The position numbers and the translations under genes were made by a program. A stretch of 6,772 nt of DNA, from the NCBI GenBank assembly GCA_012727685.1, contig JAAYGO010000088.1:1-6772 (forward strand), in the 5' to 3' direction. Below, piece after piece: positions 1-5,435 of the stretch (positions within the stretch are counted from its first letter, which is position 1; each line of letters starts with the position of its first letter). The DNA is from Bacillota bacterium (GTDB lineage Bacteria > Bacillota > Dethiobacteria > DTU022). The notes under the pieces were generated by a model. That model saw only the letters and a list, made by a program, of their open reading frames with translations. It did not search any database and was not told the DNA's origin.

Positions 1-1575
1 GAATATGGCCGGCCGCGATTCCTTGCGCAGCATGGAAGCGCGCAGAGTAAGCTCGGCGGCCACAAGCATCGTCTCGGTTTCCCTGGCCTTGATCAATTCG
101 TGCAGATCCGGGGCTGTCATCTGGGGTACCAGCTCAGCGCTGATCTTTTTCACTTCCTGAAGGGCGGCCTGCAATTTTTCTTCTTTGACCAGGATTAAAA
201 CATTGGCGGGGAAGATGGCCTTCTGCAGTTTCTCGACCACATCATCGGGAGTGGTGCCTCCCTTCCGAGATAAGGGCTGCAGAAATTTTTCTTTTTTCAG
301 AAGGATCTGCTGCAAATCGATTTCGGGCAGATCCATTTCTTTAACCTTCCCGGCAACCGCTTCACCGGCCACGTACCCGGACCAGGTGGTGTAAGCGATG
401 GAAAATCCGGTCAGCATATTGGGGATGAATGCGCGGGCCATACCAGCGGCATACAGCCGCTCCACTCCATGGGCTTTGCCGGATAAATCGGTGTGGATCC
501 CCACGCGGTTGGTTTCATAGGCGGCATTCCATTCAATTTTTTCGCGTAAAAAGTCTATTCCGTCATGCCGCAGCTTGTTATAGATCAGCTTCATCCAGCC
601 ATGGCTCATCATGGTTTCGCGAAAGCCGCGGCGCCCCTCTTCCGACAAGGAAGGGGTGTCAAAGCCCATGGGCGCTTTGCCTGCCAGCGCTTCCCGGGCC
701 ATGGCGGTAACGATGCGATGATTGGAGGCATGGTCTTTTTCTTCGGGGGCATATTTATCCATAAAGTATTCATTATCGGCATTGCTCCAGCGAGCGCCAA
801 ACTTGGGGAATATGCCGGACCCTTCGATTTCAAAGCGAGTTGGGCGAATGTTGATGTAGTGAAATTCCGCGTTCCGCAGGGTGGCCCCGGCCTCAAAAGC
901 CACGAACACACCGGTCCCCTGCTGATCGCTGGCCAAGTGGTGGCCGCGGAAGCTGCCGCTATTGGTCGCCAGGATGGTTACCCTGGCTCTGAAGACATGA
1001 AACTGGAAATCGTCGATATCGACGCCGATGGCTCCCCCTATCTCTCCATCCGGGGAAAGTAGCAAATCGATAATAAAAATGCGGTTGTTGATACTTACTC
1101 CCCGCCTGATGGCTTCCTTGTGGAGAGCGACGACCATGGCTTTTCCTCCGCCGTCCGCCGAGCCCAGCAATTTAACCTTTTTTACCCCCCGGGAGCGGAG
1201 CCGCCGGTATTCGCCATCTACTTTGGGGAAGCAAACCCCCATCGCTTCGTAATCCTTCATGCGCTGGTAGGAGTTTTTCAGCACCGCCCGGATCGCCTCT
1301 TTATCGGCGATATTTTCATTGGCCCGGGCGATGTCTTCCACCCATTCGTCCAGATTGTCTTCAGGCATTAAAACGACCATTCCGCCGCCGGCGTAAAAAG
1401 AATGGCTGGTTGAGCCGAAATAACCCTTGTCCACCAGGTTTACCGATACTCCCCCAGCCTCGCTGGCCTTGATGGCGGCCCACAAACCGGAAAACCCGCC
1501 ACCAATGACTAAAACATCGCTGACATGCGTAGTCCATTGTTTGCTAGAGCCATATATTATCTCTTGATGATTCAT
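1..1575 (-). CDS. AprA/fumarate reductase-like FAD flavoprotein A2 (3' end beyond window)
   Basis: The frame is open for 525 codons from the ATG at 1575 to base 1 with no stop, so the C-terminus lies outside the window. Residues 20-30 (DVLVIGGGFSG) form the FAD-binding Rossmann GxGxxG loop, and D49 in LVDKG is the usual acidic ribose contact. The middle has the family pattern ending in AGATLRNAEF (229-238). The FAD-contacting GVERLYAAG stretch lies at 370-378. The helical C-terminal domain has H-E-L near 492-494 and R-K-E-S-R at 517-521, as in the succinate dehydrogenase/fumarate reductase/AprA superfamily. The usual NTGDG is altered to QQGTG (218-222) and no HPTG motif is present, so it is closer to AprA-like than to true fumarate reductases, and its substrate is unknown. 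The start is set by AAGGAGG 8 bases upstream. The same frame is open for 50 further codons to an ATG at 1725, overlapping the ferredoxin gene. It is the last visible gene of an operon with two ferredoxins and a paralogous flavoprotein, and no signal peptide is seen. It presumably acts in the cytoplasm, exchanging electrons with the ferredoxins. Confidence 0.9.
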   Translation of the reverse strand, partial: MNHQEIIYGSSKQWTTHVSDVLVIGGGFSGLWAAIKASEAGGVSVNLVDKGYFGSTSHSFYAGGGMVVLMPEDNLDEWVEDIARANENIADKEAIRAVLKNSYQRMKDYEAMGVCFPKVDGEYRRLRSRGVKKVKLLGSADGGGKAMVVALHKEAIRRGVSINNRIFIIDLLLSPDGEIGGAIGVDIDDFQFHVFRARVTILATNSGSFRGHHLASDQQGTGVFVAFEAGATLRNAEFHYINIRPTRFEIEGSGIFPKFGARWSNADNEYFMDKYAPEEKDHASNHRIVTAMAREALAGKAPMGFDTPSLSEEGRRGFRETMMSHGWMKLIYNKLRHDGIDFLREKIEWNAAYETNRVGIHTDLSGKAHGVERLYAAGMARAFIPNMLTGFSIAYTTWSGYVAGEAVAGKVKEMDLPEIDLQQILLKKEKFLQPLSRKGGTTPDDVVEKLQKAIFPANVLILVKEEKLQAALQEVKKISAELVPQMTAPDLHELIKARETETMLVAAELTLRASMLRKESRPAIF

Positions 1576-1583
1576 AAATGATT

Positions 1584-1590
1584 CCTCCTT
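1584..1590 (-). promoter_or_regulatory. Ribosome binding site of flavoprotein A2
   Basis: AAGGAGG read on the minus strand, 8 bases before the ATG at 1575. It is a near-perfect Shine-Dalgarno sequence and is why 1575 is preferred over the in-frame ATGs at 1602 (weak GGGAAG) and 1725 (GAGGT, 5-6 bases upstream). Confidence 0.8.
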
Positions 1591-1684
1591 GGGTTTCAAC
1601 ATTGATTGCTTCCCAGAACCTGGCAAAGGTTTCACCGCGGCAGCTTCGCAGGGGCAGCCATCCGCCGCAGCCGGCTTCTCCTTG

Positions 1685-1897
1685 CTACCAGGCCATCGGT
1701 TTTTCTTTGCGATACGGTTCAACATGAACAACCTCGGTGGGACACATCAGTTCACAGTTAAAACAATTCCAGCAATCGTTCCCATAGGCAATATGGGGCA
1801 ATCCATCCTCTTTGCTAATTACGATCACATGGCCAGGGCAAAACTTCGCGCAGATGCCACATTTAATACAACCGGAGTGATCAATGCTTTTAATCAT
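1685..1897 (-). CDS. Two-cluster 4Fe-4S ferredoxin Fd1
   Basis: A 70-residue bacterial ferredoxin carrying two [4Fe-4S] motifs: C10-x2-C13-x2-C16-x3-C20-P and C42-x2-C45-x2-C48-x3-C52-P. The second reads CWNC, the aromatic-rich form also seen in the iron-sulfur subunit of adenylylsulfate reductase (AprB), but the chain is far shorter than AprB and lacks its C-terminal tail. It should be a soluble electron carrier between the flanking flavoproteins and another redox partner. The ATG at 1897 has AGGAGGT 6 bases upstream. It follows the other ferredoxin after 27 bases, in the same reading frame, separated only by that gene's TAG and nine codons. It ends in TAG, and 109 bases without a clear independent gene follow before flavoprotein A2. 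The ferredoxin fold is certain; the partner assignment is inferred from the operon. Confidence 0.93.
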   Translation of the reverse strand: MIKSIDHSGCIKCGICAKFCPGHVIVISKEDGLPHIAYGNDCWNCFNCELMCPTEVVHVEPYRKEKPMAW

Positions 1898-1924
1898 CAG
1901 AACAACCTCCTGTGCAAACAGTTG

Positions 1925-2113
1925 CTATGTAAATAGATAGGTTATGGCGCCGGAGGGGCAGACCCGGCGGCAGCAGCCACAATACCAGCATTCATTGGGA
2001 TATTTTGTAATCGCAGCCGGATCGCCGGTGCTGAGCGAACGAACGTCTCCGGGGCAGATGGCGACGCATCTGCCGCAGCCGACGCATTTATCCTCTATAG
2101 TGATGGCGGGCAT
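1925..2113 (-). CDS. Two-cluster 4Fe-4S ferredoxin Fd2
   Basis: A 62-residue ferredoxin with two [4Fe-4S] motifs: C10-x2-C13-x2-C16-x3-C20-P and C42-x2-C45-x2-C48-x3-C52-P. The second region reads CWYCGCC, so an extra cysteine (C47) sits next to a ligand. The CW-x-C arrangement and the CPSGAI ending resemble the N-terminal ferredoxin domain of AprB. The ATG at 2113 is chosen because GGAGAG lies 9 bases upstream (2123-2128). A GTG at 2122 would extend the protein by three residues but abuts that site with no spacer. It lies between flavoprotein A1 and ferredoxin Fd1 in the operon and ends in TAG. Its role is probably to take electrons to or from the flavoproteins. The two ferredoxins share spacing and the CW motif and may be an old duplication. 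Confidence 0.92.
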   Translation of the reverse strand: MPAITIEDKCVGCGRCVAICPGDVRSLSTGDPAAITKYPNECWYCGCCRRVCPSGAITYLFT

Positions 2114-2211
2114 TGCTGACACCTCTCCACATAGTGATCAAACCAGAGTGTTTATTTTCCAAACCACTTCAGGCGGTAATACCCGGTTTTCGCGTCCTGA
2201 GCAGATGGTGC

Positions 2212-2409
2212 TTAGATCTTCCGGAAAACAACTGAGGGTTCGCCGCCGAAATAAGAAGCGATAACATAACCCAGCCAGCGGGCGTCGTCACGCGCGGGAA
2301 AGTCGCTGCGGTAGTGCGCCGGGACCATCCTGCTTTCCTCCCGAAACAGGGCTGCGTGCACGAGGAGCTCCGAGACCTGAATTAGGTTGGACATCTCCTG
2401 CACTCTCAT
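2212..2409 (-). CDS. Detached C-terminal domain of flavoprotein A1 (broken gene fragment)
   Basis: These 65 codons (ATG at 2409, TAA at 2212) are not an independent gene family. They encode the C-terminal helical domain of an AprA/fumarate reductase flavoprotein: a helix running EMSNLIQVSELLVHAALFR, the R-E-E-S-R motif (residues 23-27), then H-Y-R-S-D-F-P and R-D-D (32-42). They lie in exactly the same frame as the gene immediately upstream, separated only by TAG and one CTG codon, so they are the missing end of A1. There is no Shine-Dalgarno sequence before the ATG. Translation, if any, would need reinitiation after the TAG, or readthrough. The ATG is simply the Met of the ancestral H-E-L-M-R stretch. 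Complete A1 would be 562 residues counted from the TTG at 3900. Confidence 0.75.
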   Translation of the reverse strand: MRVQEMSNLIQVSELLVHAALFREESRMVPAHYRSDFPARDDARWLGYVIASYFGGEPSVVFRKI

Positions 2410-2412
2410 CAG

Positions 2413-3900
2413 CTAATGATAATTAGCCGCCTTCATCTTTTCGGCATCAGCTTTCAAGGCCTTCAGCAGCCGGACGGCCTCCTTTAAGCCTTCTGCCGTG
2501 CGCACCAAGCCGGCATGGCGCGCCATGATGGCCTGCAGCCTCTCCTGGATTTCCTGGTGGGTATAGCCATCGGGCCGGGCCAGGGGTTGATAAATGCTGC
2601 TCTTGATTGCCGCAAGCTGCTCCCGATCAACGGGCTCAACGTTTGCCAGCTTTTTTGCATAGCGGACTGCAGTGGTTCCCGCCTTGAAGCCGTAAACAAA
2701 GGCACCGGCGGCGGCGAAGCTGATGTATGCCGCATCACCGCAGGCGTAAAGCCCTTCCAGGTTCGTGGCGCAATCGGCATCAATCACTAGGCCGTTGCCG
2801 GCGCCAACGGCAAAGGTGACGCCCTGGTCCAGTTCCTGGAGCTCAATTTCAAGCCATTGTTTGCTGACATCGATTCCTTTTGCCTTCAAATACTCCAAAA
2901 GAAGGGGCTTTTCATTCTGGATCCCCACTTCCACGTGCCTGATCGCTTCCGGGGTGAGGTGGGTGCAGTCGAGATAACAGGGACCACGGCCTGCCTCCAG
3001 CTCTTTCCATGTGCCCCAGACGATATAATTGCGCGGGGCATTTTCACCCAATGGATGGTATTTATGCATGTACTGCTCCCCGGCGGAGTTGATCAGTTTG
3101 GCCCCCAAGCCGACAAAGCCGGTGATTCCGGGCGCACTGAATCCCTTGGGAACAACCGAACAATAGGCAAACTCCATGTTCGCCAGTTCCGCGCCGGCAA
3201 GATAGGCCATGACCAGACCATCGCCGGTATTGTAGGGATAATGGTGGGTACGAAAAGGGGGGCCGGAGGTGACGGGGAAATGGCGCACCACTCCTCCACT
3301 GGCAATGATGACCGCTTTCGCCATCACCACGACCAGGCTGCCTTCCTTGATATTGAATCCAACCCCGCCGATTACCCTCTTATCATTTACGAGAAGGCTG
3401 AGCAGCATCGTTTCTTCTATAATCTTGACTGACGGAGAGGATCTGACGGCCCGGGCCAGGATCGGCTTTATCTCTCCACCCGCAAAATTGATCACGGTGG
3501 GATGCTTGCTTCCCAGTCCGGCTACCCGCCGGTATTTGCCCGTAGCCGGATCCCGCAGCGGCACGCCCATTTTTTCAAGACGGGCCACAATATCCTTGAT
3601 CCCGTCAACAAAGACGGCGGCCACCTCTAAATCGATCAAGCCCTCATTGGCATTCACCAGGTTGCCCAGGAACTCTTCAGCGGTATCCCAGGGTTCCTCG
3701 TTCAGAATCGCCTGCAAATGATCGATGCCGCTGCCGATATTGCCGCTGCTTGAGATGCTGGCTCCCTTCTCAACAATGGTGGCCGTGCAACCTTCTTCCG
3801 CGGCAGCAATCGCCGCAAACATGGCCGCAGAGCCGCCGCCGACAATCAGCACGTCGGTTTCATAAACCATTTCCCGGCAGTCTGGAAATTCATGGACCAA
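2413..3900 (-). CDS. AprA/fumarate reductase-like FAD flavoprotein A1, interrupted by in-frame TAG
   Basis: First gene of the redox operon. Counting from the TTG at 3900, the FAD-binding loop is DVLIVGGGSAA (residues 16-26), E44 of IVEKG is the acidic ribose contact, NTGDG lies at 224-228, GRGPCYLD at 304-311 (a pattern common in AprA-like proteins) and EGLYACGDAA at 382-391 (second FAD contact). There is no HPTG motif of classical fumarate reductases, and no signal peptide or membrane segment. The visible chain stops at TAG (2413-2415) after 495 residues, within the C-terminal helical domain, whose remainder continues in frame to 2212. The paralogue A2 has Glu at the TAG position. The start is chosen from AGGAGG at 3910-3915, 9 bases before TTG 3900. 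The ATG at 3957 gives 19 extra residues without a good ribosome site, and the ATG at 3870 has only a weak one. It is probably a cytoplasmic oxidoreductase with unknown substrate. If truncated, it is likely impaired. Confidence 0.88.
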   Translation of the reverse strand: MVHEFPDCREMVYETDVLIVGGGSAAMFAAIAAAEEGCTATIVEKGASISSSGNIGSGIDHLQAILNEEPWDTAEEFLGNLVNANEGLIDLEVAAVFVDGIKDIVARLEKMGVPLRDPATGKYRRVAGLGSKHPTVINFAGGEIKPILARAVRSSPSVKIIEETMLLSLLVNDKRVIGGVGFNIKEGSLVVVMAKAVIIASGGVVRHFPVTSGPPFRTHHYPYNTGDGLVMAYLAGAELANMEFAYCSVVPKGFSAPGITGFVGLGAKLINSAGEQYMHKYHPLGENAPRNYIVWGTWKELEAGRGPCYLDCTHLTPEAIRHVEVGIQNEKPLLLEYLKAKGIDVSKQWLEIELQELDQGVTFAVGAGNGLVIDADCATNLEGLYACGDAAYISFAAAGAFVYGFKAGTTAVRYAKKLANVEPVDREQLAAIKSSIYQPLARPDGYTHQEIQERLQAIMARHAGLVRTAEGLKEAVRLLKALKADAEKMKAANYH

Positions 3901-3909
3901 TTGATTAAA

Positions 3910-3915
3910 CCTCCT
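3910..3915 (-). promoter_or_regulatory. Ribosome binding site that selects a TTG start for A1
   Basis: AGGAGG on the minus strand, ideally spaced (9 bases) from TTG at 3900. The only other in-frame candidates (ATG 3957 and ATG 3870) lack a comparable site, so the TTG start is the best supported. Confidence 0.65.
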
Positions 3916-4035
3916 GCCTGACGCTTTTGCTCTTCGTGCACCTGCCCAACAAGCCATGCCTTTTTATACCCGGTAAAACCCCTGGTTTTTTCTTCTTTAT
4001 TCTTCGCACCGGAATGAAGCAACCCTCTTTGCAAA

Positions 4036-4064
4036 AATTTATGAACCTTTATAAACAATATCAA
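4036..4064 (-). promoter_or_regulatory. Candidate sigma-A promoter of the flavoprotein-ferredoxin operon
   Basis: On the minus strand TTGATA (4059-4064, five of six to TTGACA) is followed after exactly 17 bases by TAAATT (4036-4041, four of six to TATAAT). Transcription would begin near 4029, giving a leader of about 130 bases before the TTG start. It lies just after the lysR terminator, consistent with a separate transcription unit. Confidence 0.55.
4038..4055. promoter_or_regulatory. Inverted repeat in operon promoter, possible LysR operator
   Basis: TTTAT and ATAAA arms flank an 8-base spacer, and the element contains the T-N11-A arrangement typical of LysR-family sites. It sits between the -35 and -10 boxes, next to the lysR gene. 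The arms are AT-rich, so chance is possible. The binding role is inference. Confidence 0.35.
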
Positions 4065-4081
4065 TAACCGTACAAATCCAT

Positions 4082-4117
4082 AAAAAAACGCCTCGCATCC
4101 TAAGGGGAAAGAGGCGT
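4082..4117 (-). terminator. Intrinsic terminator of lysR
   Basis: Read on the minus strand: arm ACGCCTC (4111-4117), a 16-base loop, arm GAGGCGT (4088-4094), then an uninterrupted T run (4082-4087, continuing the T of the arm). It starts about 60 bases after the lysR stop. This separates lysR from the redox operon. Confidence 0.85.
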
Positions 4118-4177
4118 CTCTGCATAAAAAAAGTGCTATTCTATTATTAGCTCATTATATTATGGCCATCGACGGGA

Positions 4178-5068
4178 TTAGTTCGGACTGAAATTTTTAA
4201 CAAAGTCTACAAATAGTTTCACACCATGATTGGGATTATTTTTTACCCAGGCAAGCCCAACCATAAAGCAAAACTCCCTTTCTTCTATTTCAATGAATTT
4301 AATATTGGGCGGCTTCTGCAAGACTGCACACGATGGTTCAATGGATATTCCTGCCCCACAGCCAACCCTGGAAAAAAGCTCATCCAGTCGCAGCACTAAT
4401 CCGGCAATATGCGGTTCGATCGATTTAGCTTGATAGTGATTCATAATAAACTTATACCATTCGGCCGCTGTATTTTTGTCCATTAAAATCAAAGGTTCCC
4501 GGCACAATAACGAAAAACTGACTCTCTCCTGGCTGGCATAAGGATGGTCTTCATTGACTATAAAAGAAGCCGATTCTGTGTAGACATCATGCCACTGTAT
4601 TTCTAAATCGTCCATGCCAGGAAAAAACCGGGCATAGGCCAAATCAATCTCTCTGTTGCGCAGCGCTTTATGGATGTTCGCTTCGGTGTAGAGAATCGTC
4701 GAAATCTCGATCTCCGGGTACTGGCGGCTAAAATTAATCACCCATTGTGGCAGATATTTCACGCCCAGGGTCGGTAAAAAACCGATTTTCAGGTTTCCGC
4801 GGTAGAAATTGCTCTCCCGGCGCACTTTATTAACAACCTGATCCAGATCATCCAGTATTTTTTTTGCCTCCCGATAAAAAACGATGCCGGCATTGGTCAG
4901 CTTGACGGTCTGTCTGGTGCGTTCCAACAGTTTAATACCGATGACCTTCTCCAGCTTAGCGATACTCTGGCTTAAACCCGGCTGGCCAATATAAAGCTGT
5001 TTTGCCGCCTTGGAAAAACTAAGGGTTTCGGCAACTGCCACAAAACGTTTGAGATGTTCGATATTCAC
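4178..5068 (-). CDS. LysR-family transcriptional regulator
   Basis: A 296-residue protein, the usual length of a LysR-type regulator. The N-terminal winged helix-turn-helix spans about residues 3-60 with the characteristic SFSKAAKQLYIGQPGLSQSI (17-36) and KLERT-like LLERT (47-51), followed by a linker helix to about 90. From GNLKIGF (91-97) onward is a periplasmic-binding-protein-like effector domain. The start is GTG at 5068 with a modest GGTGAG 5 bases upstream. An ATG start is not available at the conserved N-terminus. The gene lies between a yeiH-like transporter and the flavoprotein-ferredoxin operon, all on the same strand, and is closed by its own terminator, so it is probably the regulator of one or both neighbours. 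The YeiE/YeiH pairing in enterobacteria and CysL in Bacillus suggest a sulfur-related effector, but nothing in the sequence identifies the ligand. Confidence 0.95.
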   Translation of the reverse strand: MNIEHLKRFVAVAETLSFSKAAKQLYIGQPGLSQSIAKLEKVIGIKLLERTRQTVKLTNAGIVFYREAKKILDDLDQVVNKVRRESNFYRGNLKIGFLPTLGVKYLPQWVINFSRQYPEIEISTILYTEANIHKALRNREIDLAYARFFPGMDDLEIQWHDVYTESASFIVNEDHPYASQERVSFSLLCREPLILMDKNTAAEWYKFIMNHYQAKSIEPHIAGLVLRLDELFSRVGCGAGISIEPSCAVLQKPPNIKFIEIEEREFCFMVGLAWVKNNPNHGVKLFVDFVKNFSPN

Positions 5069-5115
5069 TGCGGCTCACCACCATGCGCGGGTTTTCCTAA
5101 TATTTCCCAAGTAGC

Positions 5116-5142
5116 CCTATACTTTCAGAATTAATTCGACAA
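5116..5142 (-). promoter_or_regulatory. Weak candidate lysR promoter with a palindrome
   Basis: Minus-strand TTGTCG (5137-5142) and TATAGG (5116-5121) are separated by 15 bases, shorter than ideal. Between them lies the perfect 10-base palindrome GAATTAATTC (5128-5137), about 60 bases before the GTG start, a possible autoregulatory site. Low certainty. Confidence 0.25.
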
Positions 5143-5174
5143 ATGCAGCTAAAACCCTTTAAGACAAAAGAGGA

Positions 5175-5204
5175 GCGGGATCTCTTCAATGACGATTCTC
5201 CCGC
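5175..5204. repeat. Inverted repeat GCGGGA/TCCCGC
   Basis: Arms GCGGGA (5175-5180) and TCCCGC (5199-5204) with an 18-base loop containing GATCTCTTCAATGAC. It adjoins the repeat cluster at 5208-5325 and looks like part of the same dispersed-repeat family. Confidence 0.45.
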
Positions 5205-5207
5205 GTA

Positions 5208-5325
5208 TGTCATCCTGAGCAGCGGATGTCATCCTGAGTGTAGCGAGGGATCTCAACCGGGACGCTGAGTTCCTTCGGACTTCGTCCTCAGGATAAACCT
5301 TCGGGCTTCGCCCTCAGTATGACGA
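5208..5325. repeat. Cluster of GTCATCCTGAG-type intergenic palindromic repeats
   Basis: Two direct copies of GTCATCCTGAG (5209-5219 and 5228-5238) are followed by inverted counterparts: CTCAGGAT at 5287-5294, and CTCAGTATGAC at 5313-5323, which is the reverse complement of the full repeat with one mismatch. The outer copies can pair across the element, with smaller hairpins inside. The motif with a trailing GGGATCTC is of a kind I recognise as a common dispersed intergenic repeat of unknown function in bacteria. No gene overlaps it. Confidence 0.7.
5272..5320. repeat. Tandem 23-base hairpin repeats with a compensatory change
   Basis: Two copies with a 26-base period (5272-5294 and 5298-5320) follow the pattern CCTTCGG-R-CTTCG-Y-CCTCAG. 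Each holds a perfect small hairpin, GGAC-TTC-GTCC in the first and GGGC-TTC-GCCC in the second, so an A-T pair is replaced by G-C in both arms. Confidence 0.65.
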
Positions 5326-5348
5326 CAATGAGTCCAGGATAACGTCAA

Positions 5349-5373
5349 GGGGCTGCCCTTTTGGGACAGCCCC
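5349..5373 (-). terminator. Terminator-like hairpin after the yeiH-like gene
   Basis: GGGGCTG (5349-5355) pairs with CAGCCCC (5367-5373), extended by CCC/GGG around a TTTT loop with one bulged base. On the minus strand it is followed only by TTGACG, so the U-tract is poor. It lies about 65 bases after the yeiH-like stop. A second, weaker inverted repeat, AGCAAGG/CCTTGCT (5387-5393 and 5412-5418), lies between. Confidence 0.5.
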
Positions 5374-5435
5374 ATCATGAAGCTGAAGCAAGGAATAGCG
5401 GGGATGACCGGCCTTGCTCTCCGATCTATCTCTCC

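Noticed and set aside
565..1062. A 165-codon plus-strand open frame
   Set aside because: It is antisense to the well-supported flavoprotein A2 and has no family features.
2413..2415. Pyrrolysine codon as the primary explanation of the A1 TAG
   Set aside because: The paralogue has Glu there, one base change explains it, other genes here end in TAG, and no pyl genes are visible. It is kept only as an alternative.
2857..3432. A 191-codon plus-strand open frame
   Set aside because: It lies wholly antisense to flavoprotein A1, whose conserved motifs fill the other strand. It has no recognisable domain and is a shadow of the coding frame.
3975..3989. Small hairpin AAAACC/GGTTTT followed by T-rich plus-strand sequence
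   Set aside because: It has a short weak stem, no plus-strand gene ends there, and it lies in the A1 leader.
3846..4064. A 72-codon minus-strand leader frame before A1
   Set aside because: It starts inside the -35 box of the likely promoter and ends inside A1 in another frame. It has no conserved features.
4082..4117. Possible T-box or other riboswitch terminator for the operon
   Set aside because: There is no T-box sequence or upstream leader, and the hairpin directly follows lysR and precedes the operon promoter, so it is an ordinary terminator.
5208..5325. CRISPR-like direct repeats
   Set aside because: The copies are few, inverted as well as direct, unevenly spaced and without unique spacers of constant length.
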